Source: CAZBME01 sp964645835 (GTDB lineage Bacteria; Desulfobacterota; Syntrophia; Syntrophales; UBA8958). Taken from it: a stretch of 64,000 bases of DNA. Below are positions 33,077 through 42,442 of the stretch, one piece after another; position 1 is the stretch's first letter, and every line of letters begins with the position of its first letter. The notes beneath the pieces are model-generated. The model ran no database searches. It worked only from the letters and a program-made list of their open reading frames with translations, and was not told the DNA's origin. The stretch is from NCBI GenBank assembly GCA_964645835.1, contig CAZYDG010000005.1, positions 1 to 64,000 on the forward strand, in the 5' to 3' direction. The position numbers were made by a program, and so were the translations under genes.

Positions 33077-34270
33077 ATGGGTAAGAAAAAATTTGAGAGG
33101 ACGAAGCCGCATCTGAATATCGGTACGATAGGACACGTAGATCATGGTAAAACGACGTTGACTGCGGCGATAACCAAACACTTGTCCAAAAAGGGTTTCG
33201 CTGAGTTTCGGCCCTTTGATTCCATCGATAATGCCCCGGAAGAAAAGGAGAGAGGCGTCACGATTAATATCTGTCACGTGGAATATGAAACGGCCAAACG
33301 TCATTATGCTCACGTTGATTGTCCCGGTCACGCCGACTATATTAAGAACATGATCTCGGGAGCCGCTCATATGGATGGTGCTATCCTCGTTGTTGCCGCA
33401 TCGGACGGTCCCATGCCCCAGACCAGAGAGCACATACTTTTGGCCAGGCAGGTGCAGGTTCCCTATGTTGTTGTCTATATGAACAAGGTCGATCTCGTGG
33501 ACGATCCTGAGCTGCTTGATCTCGTCGAACTCGAATTGCGGGAATTGCTGACAACCTACGATTTTCCCGGTGACGATACGCCCATAATCAGGGGTTCGGC
33601 GCTGAAGGCGCTTGAAGCTGAAGACAGCGATTCACCGGATGTAAAATCAATCTGGGAACTTATGGATGCAGTTGATTCATATATACCGGACCCGGTACGC
33701 GTTTTGGACAAGCCTTTCCTTATGCCTGTCGGCGATGTTTTCAGCATTTCAGGCCGTGGAACGGTTGTTACCGGCAGGGTCGACCGCGGGGTTATCAGGG
33801 TTGGCGAAGAAGTTGAAATCGTGGGAATCCGGCCGACGTTCAAAACCGTTTGCACGGGTGTTGAAATGTTCCGGAAATCTCTTGATGAAGGCCGTGCGGG
33901 AGACGATGTCGGTTTGTTGCTTCGCGGTACGAAGCGTGAAGAAGTGGAGAGAGGGCAGGTTGTTTGCAAGCCCGGCTCCATCACGCCTCATACGAAGTTT
34001 AAGGCTCAGGTATATATCCTCACGAAGGAAGAGGGTGGCCGCCATACGCCATTTTTTACAGGATATCGTCCCCAGTTTTATTTCAGGACAACGGATGTGA
34101 CCGGTGTTGCATATTTGCCGGAAGGCGTTGAAATGGTCATGCCCGGTGATAATATCGAGCTGAATATTGAGTTGATTACACCTATTGCTATGGAAGAGTC
34201 TCTTCGTTTCGCTATCCGTGAAGGTGGCCGAACGGTTGGATCGGGTGTCGTCAGTAAAGTGATCGAATAG
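33077..34270 (+). CDS. tuf: Elongation factor Tu
   Basis: The 397-residue GTPase delivers aminoacyl-tRNA to the ribosome. G1 is 'GHVDHGKT' (19-26), G3 is 'DCPGH' and G4 is 'NKVD', a small change from the common NKCD. Domain 2 ('SGRGTVVTGRVDRG') and domain 3 ('GYRPQFYFRTTDVTG', 'REGGRTVGSGVVSKV') are complete. A strong GAAGGAGGT precedes it. It is the only tuf in the window; the usual second site after tRNA-Thr is empty. Confidence 0.97.
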   Translation: MGKKKFERTKPHLNIGTIGHVDHGKTTLTAAITKHLSKKGFAEFRPFDSIDNAPEEKERGVTINICHVEYETAKRHYAHVDCPGHADYIKNMISGAAHMDGAILVVAASDGPMPQTREHILLARQVQVPYVVVYMNKVDLVDDPELLDLVELELRELLTTYDFPGDDTPIIRGSALKALEAEDSDSPDVKSIWELMDAVDSYIPDPVRVLDKPFLMPVGDVFSISGRGTVVTGRVDRGVIRVGEEVEIVGIRPTFKTVCTGVEMFRKSLDEGRAGDDVGLLLRGTKREEVERGQVVCKPGSITPHTKFKAQVYILTKEEGGRHTPFFTGYRPQFYFRTTDVTGVAYLPEGVEMVMPGDNIELNIELITPIAMEESLRFAIREGGRTVGSGVVSKVIE

Positions 34271-34292
34271 GCGAAGGAACTGTGCGGGTATC

Positions 34293-34601
34293 ATGAAAGA
34301 TCAAAAGATTAGAATCCGTCTTAAGGCGTATGATTACAAGCTGTTGGATAGATCCGTCGAGGATATCGTAGAGACGGCCAAGCGAACGGGGGCCCGTGTT
34401 GCCGGTCCCATTCCACTACCCACGGAGATTAATAAGTTTTGTGTAAACAGATCTCCTCATGTGGACAAGAAGTCAAGGGAACAGTTTGAGGTCAGAACTC
34501 ATAAGCGGCTGATTGATATTGTTGATCCCACACAGTCAACGGTGGATGCTTTGATGAAGCTGGACCTTTCCGCCGGTGTTGACGTAGAGATTAAACTATA
34601 A
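34293..34601 (+). CDS. rpsJ: Ribosomal protein uS10
   Basis: The 102-residue S10 (NusE) also joins NusB in antitermination. 'MKDQKIRIRLKAYDYKLLD' and 'GPIPLPT' are diagnostic. It lies 22 bp after tuf, so the S10 operon probably continues the str transcript and lacks the E. coli-style long S10 leader. Confidence 0.97.
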   Translation: MKDQKIRIRLKAYDYKLLDRSVEDIVETAKRTGARVAGPIPLPTEINKFCVNRSPHVDKKSREQFEVRTHKRLIDIVDPTQSTVDALMKLDLSAGVDVEIKL

Positions 34602-34675
34602 GCGCATGTGAATCGGTTGAACGCGCCTCAGAGGCCTCCTCGCGAATCATAGGCTTTAGAAGACAGAGAATGATC

Positions 34676-35302
34676 ATGAAAAAAGGACTTATTGGCAGAA
34701 AACTTGGAATGACGCAGGTGTTCGCACAAGATGGATCAGCTGTGCCTGTAACGGTTATCGAGGTTGAGCCTTCGGTTGTCATACAGAGAAAAACAGTAGA
34801 AAACGATGGCTACGCTGCGCTGCAGCTGGGCTATGGGCGTGTTAAGCAAAAGAGCGTCACGAAACCGCTTCAGGGGCATTTCCAGAAAGCGGACAAGGGG
34901 TTTTTCCGGGTACTGCATGAGTTCCGGGGAGAGTTCGACGGTGCTGAGGTGGGCCAGGAAATAAATGTCGATATGTTTAGCGCCGGCGACTTTGTCGATA
35001 TCACGGGAGTATCCAAAGGCAAGGGGTTTGCGGGAGTTATCAAGCGTCACGGGTTTGGTGGCGGAAGAGCAACTCATGGGTCGATGTTTCACCGGGCGCC
35101 GGGTTCAATCGGGGCTAGTGCTGATCCGTCTCGGGTTCTCAAAGGTAAGAAGCTTCCGGGCCAAATGGGAAATGAACAAAAAACAATTCAGAATATACGC
35201 GTCGTGGCTATCAGACCTGAGGACAATGCACTACTTGTGAAAGGGTCTGTCCCCGGAGGCCGTCGAGGTGTGGTTCTTATAAAACAAGCTATAAAAAAAT
35301 AA
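34676..35302 (+). CDS. rplC: Ribosomal protein uL3
   Basis: L3 lies near the peptidyl transferase centre. 'KKGLIGRKLGMTQVF' and 'KGFAGVIKRHGFGGGRATHG' are diagnostic. I chose the ATG at 34676, with AGAG about 8 nt upstream; the ATG at 34670 would add two residues. The product is 208 residues. Confidence 0.95.
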   Translation: MKKGLIGRKLGMTQVFAQDGSAVPVTVIEVEPSVVIQRKTVENDGYAALQLGYGRVKQKSVTKPLQGHFQKADKGFFRVLHEFRGEFDGAEVGQEINVDMFSAGDFVDITGVSKGKGFAGVIKRHGFGGGRATHGSMFHRAPGSIGASADPSRVLKGKKLPGQMGNEQKTIQNIRVVAIRPEDNALLVKGSVPGGRRGVVLIKQAIKK

Positions 35303-35357
35303 GGTATTGATGAGAGCAGATTGAACAATCTGGTCTTGCTGTGCGGAGGGGTTTGAA

Positions 35358-35978
35358 ATGCCAGTGGCGGCAGTCTACGATATAGAGAACAAACGGGTAT
35401 CCGATATTGAACTCAACGATGCAGTATTTGGTGTTGAGGTCAATGAGGACGCTATTTATGAAGTTATAAAGATGCAGATGGCATCCAGACGAAGCGGAAC
35501 GGCCTCATGTAAGGGAAGAAGCGATGTCTCGGGCGGTGGAAAAAAGCCGTGGCGTCAAAAGGGGACGGGTCGGGCGCGCGTGGGAACGATTCGGTCACCA
35601 TTATGGCGTGGAGGAGGAATTGTTTTCGGTCCTCAACCGAGAGACTTTTCATTCAAAATTCCCAAGAAGGTAAGGCGACTGGCCCTTAAGTCCGCATTGA
35701 GCATGAAGGTCAAAGAAGACCGGATGATTGTCTTGGTTGACTTTCCTATGAATGAGATAAAAACTAAGAAATTCAAAGAAGTGCTTGATCGTTTCGGTCT
35801 GAAGAAAGCATTGTTTGTTATAGATCAATCCTATCCGCTTTTAGAGAAATCCTCACGGAATATTAAAAATATAAAGATGATACGGTCCGAAGGCATTAAT
35901 GTGTATGACATTTTGGACCATGATCATGTCGTCCTTTTAGAACCCAGTGTTAAGAATATAGAAGGGGCGTTGTTATAA
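35358..35978 (+). CDS. rplD: Ribosomal protein uL4
   Basis: The 206-residue L4 has the long rRNA-binding loop 'GGGKKPWRQKGTGRARVGTIRS' region and 'VFGPQPRDFSFKIPKKVRR'. In gammaproteobacteria L4 represses the S10 operon; no such leader is visible here. GCGGAGGGG precedes the ATG. Confidence 0.96.
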   Translation: MPVAAVYDIENKRVSDIELNDAVFGVEVNEDAIYEVIKMQMASRRSGTASCKGRSDVSGGGKKPWRQKGTGRARVGTIRSPLWRGGGIVFGPQPRDFSFKIPKKVRRLALKSALSMKVKEDRMIVLVDFPMNEIKTKKFKEVLDRFGLKKALFVIDQSYPLLEKSSRNIKNIKMIRSEGINVYDILDHDHVVLLEPSVKNIEGALL

Positions 35979-35980
35979 TA

Positions 35981-36268
35981 ATGGAACTATATAACGTCAT
36001 AAAAAAAGTATTGATAACTGAAAAAAGCACGATTGTGAAGGATGGGTGGAATCAGTACATCATAGCGGTTGATAATCGTGCAAATAAGATTGAAATAGCA
36101 AGCGCTGTGGAAAAACTCTTTAAGGTTCGGGTTCTCAAAGTAAGAACCATGAATATGTCGGGGAAAAAGAAGCGGGTTGGCAAAACAATCGGAGAGAAGC
36201 CGTCTTGGAAGAAGGCTGTTGTAACCCTCGCCGAGGGTAATCGTATAGAAATATACGAAGGCGTTTAA
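35981..36268 (+). CDS. rplW: Ribosomal protein uL23
   Basis: The 95-residue L23 sits at the tunnel exit and docks SRP and trigger factor. 'LITEKSTIVKDGWNQYII' and 'VRTMNMSGKKKR' are typical. It starts 2 bp after rplD. Confidence 0.95.
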   Translation: MELYNVIKKVLITEKSTIVKDGWNQYIIAVDNRANKIEIASAVEKLFKVRVLKVRTMNMSGKKKRVGKTIGEKPSWKKAVVTLAEGNRIEIYEGV

Positions 36269-36291
36269 TAAAGTAGAAGGGTTGAAGACGC

Positions 36292-37113
36292 ATGGCAATC
36301 AGAACATATAAACCTACATCGCCGGGGAGAAGGTTTCAAACATGCTCGGATTTTGCGGAAATAACGGCTGTAGAGCCTGAGCGCAGTCTCAGCAAGCCCC
36401 TGAAGCGGACGGGTGGCAGGAATAATAATGGTCGTGTGACGAGTCGTCATATCGGCGGAGGTCATAAAAGAAGATACCGCGTTATTGATTTCAGAAGAGA
36501 CAAAGTTGACATACCAGCGAAAGTGGCGACTATTGAATACGATCCGAACAGATCATCGCGAATTGCTCTTCTTCACTACGCCGATGGCGAGAAAAGATAT
36601 ATCATTGCACCCGAGAAGATTAATGTCGGAGATGAGATAATAAGTGGTGAGCGCGCTGATATAAAACCGGGAAACGCTGTACCGCTGAAGAACATACCGA
36701 TGGGTACCCTGATCCATAACGTGGAACTGAAAGCCGGCAGAGGCGGTCAGATTATTCGGAGTGCAGGGTCATATGGTCAGCTGATGGCCAAGGAAGAGGG
36801 ATATGCGCAGATCAGGCTTCCTTCGGGGGAAGTGCGTAAAGTATTGTTGGAATGTAAGGCAACCATTGGCCAGGTCGGAAATATTGAACACGAAAACGTG
36901 AGCATTGGTAAGGCCGGACGGTCAAGATGGGTGGGCAAAAGACCTCATGTGCGTGGCGTTGTCATGAACCCGGTTGATCATCCCATGGGCGGCGGCGAAG
37001 GGAGATCGTCCGGTGGGCGTCATCCGTGTACACCATGGGGAGTTCCAACAAAGGGTCACAAAACGAGGACGAATAAGAGTACTGATAAATACATCGTAAA
37101 GAGAAGAGGTTAA
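36292..37113 (+). CDS. rplB: Ribosomal protein uL2
   Basis: The 273-residue L2 is essential for peptidyl transfer and subunit joining. It has 'MAIRTYKPTSPGRRFQT', 'GRNNNGRVTSRHIGGGHKR' and the C-terminal 'RGVVMNPVDHPMGGGEGR' with the conserved His. Confidence 0.97.
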   Translation: MAIRTYKPTSPGRRFQTCSDFAEITAVEPERSLSKPLKRTGGRNNNGRVTSRHIGGGHKRRYRVIDFRRDKVDIPAKVATIEYDPNRSSRIALLHYADGEKRYIIAPEKINVGDEIISGERADIKPGNAVPLKNIPMGTLIHNVELKAGRGGQIIRSAGSYGQLMAKEEGYAQIRLPSGEVRKVLLECKATIGQVGNIEHENVSIGKAGRSRWVGKRPHVRGVVMNPVDHPMGGGEGRSSGGRHPCTPWGVPTKGHKTRTNKSTDKYIVKRRG

Positions 37114-37116
37114 GAA

Positions 37117-37398
37117 GTGGCAAGATCAATTAAAAAAGGTGCTTACATTCAGGAAAGGTTGCTCGATAAGGTAAGGAAGGCAGAAGAATCGGGCAGCAAG
37201 GTTGTGATTAAGACTTGGTCGCGCCGCTCTACGATCACACCTGAATTGATCTCACAGACGTTTGCGGTGCATAACGGAAAGAAATTCATCCCCGTGTTTA
37301 TCACAGAAAACATGGTGGGCCATAAACTTGGTGAGTTTGCTCCAACAAGAACATTTTTCAGCCATTCCGGAGACAGAAAATCCAAGGTGCGTAAGTAG
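37117..37398 (+). CDS. rpsS: Ribosomal protein uS19
   Basis: The 93-residue small-subunit head protein. 'ARSIKKGAYIQERLL' and 'KLGEFAPTRTFFSH' are diagnostic. The start is GTG, 3 bp after the rplB stop, with AGAGG upstream. Confidence 0.96.
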   Translation: MARSIKKGAYIQERLLDKVRKAEESGSKVVIKTWSRRSTITPELISQTFAVHNGKKFIPVFITENMVGHKLGEFAPTRTFFSHSGDRKSKVRK

Positions 37399-37442
37399 TC
37401 GTTGCGGAGTAACTGCAAGATGACCCTAATGGAGTAGAGAAA

Positions 37443-37775
37443 ATGGAAGCGAGAGCTATTGCTAAATATATTCGGGTATCACCGCAAAAAGCAAGATTGG
37501 TTGTGGACCTGGTCAGAGGTAAAAAAGTTGAGGAAGCTCAGAAAATCCTCACCTTTACGAGAAAGTACAGCGCTGGTTATGTCGGAAAGGTATTGAAATC
37601 AGCAATCGCCAACGCGAAACAGAATCCGAATATTGATGAAAACATTCTTTATGTGAAAGAAATATTCGTGGATCAGGGGCCGTCATTAAAAAGATGGAGG
37701 GCTCGGGCACAAGGTCGTGCAGCCTCAATTAAAAAGCGAATGAGTCACATAACAGTCGTTCTTGATGAAGCATAA
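37443..37775 (+). CDS. rplV: Ribosomal protein uL22
   Basis: The 110-residue L22 lines the exit tunnel. 'AIAKYIRVSPQKARLVVDLVRG' region and the loop end 'RWRARAQGRAASIKKRMSH' are typical; the loop shows no obvious insertion. Confidence 0.96.
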   Translation: MEARAIAKYIRVSPQKARLVVDLVRGKKVEEAQKILTFTRKYSAGYVGKVLKSAIANAKQNPNIDENILYVKEIFVDQGPSLKRWRARAQGRAASIKKRMSHITVVLDEA

Positions 37776-37795
37776 TTATTGCAGGAGGTGCTAGG

Positions 37796-38458
37796 TTGGG
37801 GCAGAAGGTAAACCCGATCGGGTTGAGATTGGGCGGTGTTAAGAGATGGCGGTCGATGTGGTTTTCAGACAAAAACTACAGCGAGTTGCTCCATGAAGAC
37901 TTAAAAATACGAAAATACCTGAAGAAGAAATTATTTCATGCAGGTATTTCGAGAATAGAAATTGAACGAGCCGCAAATAAGGCGAAGGTCAATATCTATG
38001 CTGCCCGGCCCGGAATCATCATCGGAAAAAAGGGATCGGAAATCGAGAAACTGAAGAAGGATCTCGAAACCGTCAGCAAGAGCGAAATCATTATTAATAT
38101 TCTTGAAGTCAGGAAGCCGGAAATTGATGCCCAGCTGGTTGCTGAGAACGTTGCCCAGCAATTGGAGAGAAGAATAGCTTTCCGGCGTGCTATGAAAAAG
38201 GGTGTGACATCGGCCATGAAATTCGGCGCGAAAGGAATTCGCATCAATTGCGCCGGCAGATTGGGTGGAACCGAAATGGCTCGTTCCGAATGGTATCGGG
38301 AAGGGCGGGTACCGTTGCATACCTTGAGAGCGGATATCGATTGGGGATTTGCTGAGGCCCATACTGCTTACGGCTTGATCGGTGTAAAGGTACTTCTTTT
38401 CCATGGAGAAATATTACCGACCAAGAAAGAGAATGTACGAGATAGCGTTAGTAGATAA
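37796..38458 (+). CDS. rpsC: Ribosomal protein uS3
   Basis: The 220-residue S3 helps form the mRNA entry site. It has 'GQKVNPIGLRLGGVKRW', a KH domain with 'RPGIIIGKKGSEIEKL', and the C-terminal 'GRLGGTEMARSEWYREGRVPL'. The start is TTG at 37796 with GGAGGTG upstream. Confidence 0.96.
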   Translation: MGQKVNPIGLRLGGVKRWRSMWFSDKNYSELLHEDLKIRKYLKKKLFHAGISRIEIERAANKAKVNIYAARPGIIIGKKGSEIEKLKKDLETVSKSEIIINILEVRKPEIDAQLVAENVAQQLERRIAFRRAMKKGVTSAMKFGAKGIRINCAGRLGGTEMARSEWYREGRVPLHTLRADIDWGFAEAHTAYGLIGVKVLLFHGEILPTKKENVRDSVSR

Positions 38459-38529
38459 GATAAAATGCCCAAGCCCAAAGCCGTGGTGGAGGGCTAAAAG
38501 GAAGGGCTGGAGATAGAGGTTATCGTTTT

Positions 38530-38952
38530 ATGTTGATGCCGAAGAGGGTTAAGTATAGAAAGCTGCAGCGTGGACGCATGGGCGGCAAGGCCGTTCGGGG
38601 CAGCCAGGTTGCTTTCGGAGATTACGGCCTGCAGGCCACGGAGTGCGGCTGGATTACAGCGCGCCAGATTGAGGCTGCACGTATTGCCATGACCCGTTAC
38701 GTGAAGCGTGGCGGTAAAATTTGGATTCGTGTGTTTCCGCATAAATCGGTAACTAAAAAGCCTGCGGAAACACGTATGGGTAAGGGGAAGGGCGCACCTG
38801 AAGAATGGGTGGCTGTCATCAGGCCGGGCGCAGTTCTCTATGAGATGCAGGGCGTTACAAAAGAAATCGCCCAGGAGGCCTTCAGGTTGGCGTCTCATAA
38901 GTTGCCGATTGGAACTAAATTTATGGCGCGAGGTCTGTCTGATGAAATATAA
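38530..38952 (+). CDS. rplP: Ribosomal protein uL16
   Basis: The 140-residue L16 binds near the A-site tRNA. 'MLMPKRVKYRKLQRGRMGGK' and 'RVFPHKSVTKKPAETRMGKGKG' are diagnostic. Its end overlaps rpmC by 11 bp. Confidence 0.96.
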   Translation: MLMPKRVKYRKLQRGRMGGKAVRGSQVAFGDYGLQATECGWITARQIEAARIAMTRYVKRGGKIWIRVFPHKSVTKKPAETRMGKGKGAPEEWVAVIRPGAVLYEMQGVTKEIAQEAFRLASHKLPIGTKFMARGLSDEI

Positions 38953-39133
38953 AGAAATAAAAGATCTGAGCGTGAATGAGATTCAGCAGAAAAACAGGGA
39001 TTTGGATGAAGAGTTGTTTCGCCTTCGTATACGGCGTTCATCCGGGCAATTGGATTCGCCTGCAATGTTGAAGAAAGTACGCAGGGATATTGCGAGGATC
39101 AAAACCGTATTGAGAGAGAAGGAGGTTCGATAG
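38942..39133 (+). CDS. rpmC: Ribosomal protein uL29
   Basis: The 63-residue helical hairpin protein at the tunnel exit ('MKYKEIKDLSVNEIQQKNR', 'RRDIARIKTVLREKE'). The ATG at 38942 lies inside the end of rplP, with AGGT 8 nt upstream, and gives the standard length. Confidence 0.95.
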   Translation: MKYKEIKDLSVNEIQQKNRDLDEELFRLRIRRSSGQLDSPAMLKKVRRDIARIKTVLREKEVR

Positions 39134-39137
39134 AGGT

Positions 39138-39395
39138 ATGGAAGAAAGGGGTAACCGTCGGACTATCAAGGGTGTAGTTGTAAGTAATGCCATGGATAAA
39201 ACGATCGTCGTCCGGGTTGAGAGCTTCATCAAACATCCGGTTTTTCAAAAATATATAAGAAGATACGTTAAGTATAAAGCCCATGATGAGGGCAATCAAT
39301 GCAAGGTCGGAGATAAGGTGTTGATTATTGAATCAAGACCGCTGAGCAGGGATAAACGCTGGCGAATGCAGGAAATTCTGGAAAAGTCGAAATAG
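39138..39395 (+). CDS. rpsQ: Ribosomal protein uS17
   Basis: The 85-residue OB-fold rRNA-binding protein. 'KGVVVSNAMDKTIVVRVE' and 'GDKVLIIESRPLSRDKRW' are diagnostic. Confidence 0.96.
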   Translation: MEERGNRRTIKGVVVSNAMDKTIVVRVESFIKHPVFQKYIRRYVKYKAHDEGNQCKVGDKVLIIESRPLSRDKRWRMQEILEKSK

Positions 39396-39408
39396 GGGAG
39401 ATGTCTCA

Positions 39409-39777
39409 ATGATTCAGATGCAGACACTGCTGAATGTAGCAGATAACTCTGGAGCGAAGAAAGTCGCCTGTATAAAGGTGCTGGGTGGTTCAAAAAGAAG
39501 ATACGCCAGTGTCGGTGATGTGATCGTCGTTTCAGTCAAGGAGGCGATTGCAAACTCCAAAGTTAAAAAGGGCGATGTCATGAAGGCTGTTATCGTACGG
39601 ACCGTAAAGGAAGTCAGGCGGGTCGACGGATCATATCTTAAGTTTGACGATAACTCGGCAGTCCTAATATCAAATCAGAATGAGCCGATTGGTACAAGAA
39701 TATTTGGGCCTGTGGCGCGCGAGTTGCGGGCGAAGCAGTTTATGAAGATCATCTCTCTTGCTCCGGAGGTCCTCTAA
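39409..39777 (+). CDS. rplN: Ribosomal protein uL14
   Basis: The 122-residue L14, a subunit-interface protein and RsfS binding site, starts 'MIQMQTLLNVADNSGAKK'. 'YLKFDDNSAVLI' and 'RIFGPVARELR' are also typical. It opens the spc part of the cluster. Confidence 0.97.
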   Translation: MIQMQTLLNVADNSGAKKVACIKVLGGSKRRYASVGDVIVVSVKEAIANSKVKKGDVMKAVIVRTVKEVRRVDGSYLKFDDNSAVLISNQNEPIGTRIFGPVARELRAKQFMKIISLAPEVL

Positions 39778-39863
39778 TAATCCGGGTATAGCCAGATAGG
39801 TTGCTGCCTGGAGGGGAACTCATGGCTTCATTGATGGGAACGCAAAGCATAGGATAGGAAAAG

Positions 39864-40184
39864 ATGGAAAACAAAAGACTGAAAAAAGGCGACATGGTCA
39901 AGGTTCTTACCGGAAAGGAAAGAGGGAAAACCGGGAAGGTCCTGAAGACCATGAGATCCGAAGGTAAAGTTGTCATTGAGAAACTTAATTTTGTTAAAAA
40001 GCATCAAAGACCTGACGCAAAAGGCAAAGGCGGAATCGTTGAGAAAGAAGGGCCTATCCACCTGTCTAATGTGGCCTATCTCTGCAGTAAGTGCAATGCG
40101 GGTGTGCGAATTGGTTATAAGGAAATCGAAGGCGGAAAAAAAGTTCGCATATGTATGAAATGTAAAGATCAATTGGATTCATAG
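39864..40184 (+). CDS. rplX: Ribosomal protein uL24
   Basis: The 106-residue assembly initiator of the large subunit has the KOW motif 'KKGDMVKVLTGKERGKTGKV' region and a C-terminal zinc-ribbon-like 'CSKCN...CMKC' seen in many bacteria. The 86-bp gap before it holds no gene. Confidence 0.95.
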   Translation: MENKRLKKGDMVKVLTGKERGKTGKVLKTMRSEGKVVIEKLNFVKKHQRPDAKGKGGIVEKEGPIHLSNVAYLCSKCNAGVRIGYKEIEGGKKVRICMKCKDQLDS

Positions 40185-40195
40185 GTCTGGTGAAA

Positions 40196-40747
40196 ATGGC
40201 AAGATTAAGAGATTATTATACAAAAGAAGTTGTTCCTGCGCTGGTTAAGAAATTCGGTTACAAGAATCCGATGGAAGTGCCGAAGATGGTAAAGATCGTG
40301 GTGAACATGGGTCTAGGAGAGGCAATCCAAAATGTAAAAATCCTTGATAGTGCTGCACAGGAACTCTCTGTCATCACCGGGCAGAAACCCGTCATCACAA
40401 AAGCAAAAAAATCTATTGCAACCTTCAAACTACGGCAGGGTATGTCGATCGGTTGTTGTGTAACATTGCGCAGGGAAAGGATGTTCGAGTTTTATGCCCG
40501 ACTGGTGAACATCAATCTGCCTAGAGTCCGGGATTTCAGGGGCATTGCGCCCAAGTCTTTCGACGGCAGAGGGAACTTTGCCATGGGCGTAAAGGAACAG
40601 ATCATATTCCCTGAAATCGAGTATGACAAGATAGATAAGATCCGCGGAATGAATATAGTAGTAGTGACAACGGCTAAGACGGATGAAGAGGCCAGAGAAC
40701 TCTTAAGGCTCCTAGGGATGCCTTTCAGAGGTTCGAAGGAATCGTGA
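40196..40747 (+). CDS. rplE: Ribosomal protein uL5
   Basis: L5 binds 5S rRNA. 'RLRDYYTKEVVPALVKKFGY' and 'FPEIEYDKIDKIRGMNI' are typical. I chose the ATG at 40196, about 9 nt from AGGT; a GTG at 40190 would add two residues. Product 183 residues. Confidence 0.95.
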   Translation: MARLRDYYTKEVVPALVKKFGYKNPMEVPKMVKIVVNMGLGEAIQNVKILDSAAQELSVITGQKPVITKAKKSIATFKLRQGMSIGCCVTLRRERMFEFYARLVNINLPRVRDFRGIAPKSFDGRGNFAMGVKEQIIFPEIEYDKIDKIRGMNIVVVTTAKTDEEARELLRLLGMPFRGSKES

Positions 40748-40787
40748 AAGATAGGAATAAGAATTAATCTCTGGAGGCAAGAAAAGC

Positions 40788-40973
40788 GTGGCTAAAAAGT
40801 CGCTCATCGCAAAGGCAAAAGGAAAAATGAAATTTTCGGTTCGTCAGTACAACCGCTGCCCCATTTGCGGAAGGCCGCGAGCGTATTATCGAAAATTCGA
40901 TATGTGTAGAATATGTTTGAGAAATTTATCCCTTAAAGGGGAAATTCCCGGCATGATTAAGTCGAGCTGGTAG
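40788..40973 (+). CDS. rpsN: Ribosomal protein uS14, zinc-binding type
   Basis: The 61-residue short S14 with an intact zinc site in 'CPICGRPRAYYRKFDMCRIC'. The start is GTG at 40788. A single zinc-type copy is normal outside the enteric bacteria. Confidence 0.96.
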   Translation: MAKKSLIAKAKGKMKFSVRQYNRCPICGRPRAYYRKFDMCRICLRNLSLKGEIPGMIKSSW

Positions 40974-40996
40974 GTGGATTAAAGGAGTTAAATACG

Positions 40997-41398
40997 ATGG
41001 GGATGACGGATTCTATAGCTGACATGCTGACCAGAATTAGGAATGCCAACAGGGTTCATTTTAAGACTGTGGATGTCCTAATGTCGAAAACTAATGTAAA
41101 TATCGCAGGGGTTCTAAAGAAAGCCGGATATATAGAGGGATTCGAGGTCAAAAAAGACAGCCGCAATCATGATATATTGAAAGTTACCCTTAAATATCCG
41201 GACACAAAAGGGAGAGTTATTACCGGTATCCAGAGGGTAAGCAGGCCCGGCTGCAGAATATATAAGAAAAGTGATGAGATTCCGAAGGTGATGGATGGGT
41301 TGGGTATTGCCATTGTATCGACCTCGAAGGGAGTCATAACGGATCAGGAAGCCAGAGAGGCGAACGTCGGAGGAGAGATCCTCTGTAACGTGTGGTAG
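40997..41398 (+). CDS. rpsH: Ribosomal protein uS8
   Basis: The 133-residue 16S-binding protein, starting 'MGMTDSIADMLTRIRNAN' and ending 'VGGEILCNVW'. In E. coli S8 represses the spc operon. AAAGGAG precedes the ATG. Confidence 0.97.
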   Translation: MGMTDSIADMLTRIRNANRVHFKTVDVLMSKTNVNIAGVLKKAGYIEGFEVKKDSRNHDILKVTLKYPDTKGRVITGIQRVSRPGCRIYKKSDEIPKVMDGLGIAIVSTSKGVITDQEAREANVGGEILCNVW

Positions 41399-41432
41399 AG
41401 ATAGTTACCGAGGAAAATCAGGAGTATTTCAG

Positions 41433-41972
41433 ATGTCAAGAATTGGTAAAAAGCCGATTGAAATGTCCGCGGGCGTCAAATATATGCGAGACAATGATAC
41501 TATAAATGTCTCCGGGCCGATGGGACAGTTGTCGATGAAACTGCCCGAAGGAGTCGATGTCGTTCAGGAAGACAAAACTCTCTATGTAAAACGTCTTTCA
41601 GATGATCGTAAGGGAAGATCCTATCAGGGTCTGATCAGGACTCTTTTGAGCAACATGGTGACTGGCGTAAGCGTTGGATTCCAAAAGACGCTGGAAGTAT
41701 CCGGCGTGGGGTACCGTGCTGAATTGGGTGATGGTGTTATAAAATTAGCGCTGGGCTATTCGACTCCGCTGACCTATGCCATTCCGGAAGGTATTTCGGT
41801 TAAGGTGGATAAGCAGGTAAGTATTATTGTGTCGGGAATTGATAAGGAGCTTGTGGGCAGGGCAGCTTCGGAGATTAGAGAGCTTAAGAAACCGGAGCCT
41901 TACAAGGGCAAAGGCGTCAAATATGCAGGTGAGGAAGTAAAACGCAAGGTTGGTAAGTCCGTAGGATCGTAA
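41433..41972 (+). CDS. rplF: Ribosomal protein uL6
   Basis: The 179-residue L6 near the sarcin-ricin loop. 'MSRIGKKPIEMSAGVK' and the C-terminal 'PYKGKGVKYAGEEVKRKVGKS' region are diagnostic. Confidence 0.97.
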   Translation: MSRIGKKPIEMSAGVKYMRDNDTINVSGPMGQLSMKLPEGVDVVQEDKTLYVKRLSDDRKGRSYQGLIRTLLSNMVTGVSVGFQKTLEVSGVGYRAELGDGVIKLALGYSTPLTYAIPEGISVKVDKQVSIIVSGIDKELVGRAASEIRELKKPEPYKGKGVKYAGEEVKRKVGKSVGS

Positions 41973-42033
41973 GCTGAAGTTTTGGCTTCAAGAAAAAATT
42001 ACCATATATTGTATATAAAGGCGAGGTAAGACA

Positions 42034-42399
42034 TTGGCAACGAAGCAGGTTGAGAAAATCAGAGAAAAGCGAAAGGCAAGGATAAGGGGCAAGATTAGAG
42101 GAACCCAGACGAGGCCCCGTCTTTCAGTATTTCGAAGTGCAAGGCATATCTATGTTCAAGCAATTGCCGATGACATCGGAAAAAGCATAGCCGAAGCTTC
42201 CACGCTTAGTAAAGAGATTGTTGAAATAACTGCAAAAATGAAGAAGGCGGATATCGCGAAGGAAGTTGGAAAATTGGTTTCCAACCGCCTCAAGGCAATC
42301 GGTATAGAGGAAGCCGTTTTTGATCGGGGCCGGTTCTTGTATCATGGAAGAGTCAAAGCCCTTGCCGAAGGCGCCAGGGAAATGGGATTGAAGTTCTAA
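42034..42399 (+). CDS. rplR: Ribosomal protein uL18
   Basis: The 121-residue 5S rRNA-binding protein, with 'RPRLSVFRSARHIYVQAI' and 'FDRGRFLYHGRVKALAEGARE'. The start is TTG at 42034, after GGCGAGGT. Confidence 0.95.
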   Translation: MATKQVEKIREKRKARIRGKIRGTQTRPRLSVFRSARHIYVQAIADDIGKSIAEASTLSKEIVEITAKMKKADIAKEVGKLVSNRLKAIGIEEAVFDRGRFLYHGRVKALAEGAREMGLKF

Positions 42400-42442
42400 T
42401 ATCTAATTGAGATTGCAAGATAATAATTGAATGGGAGTAGTC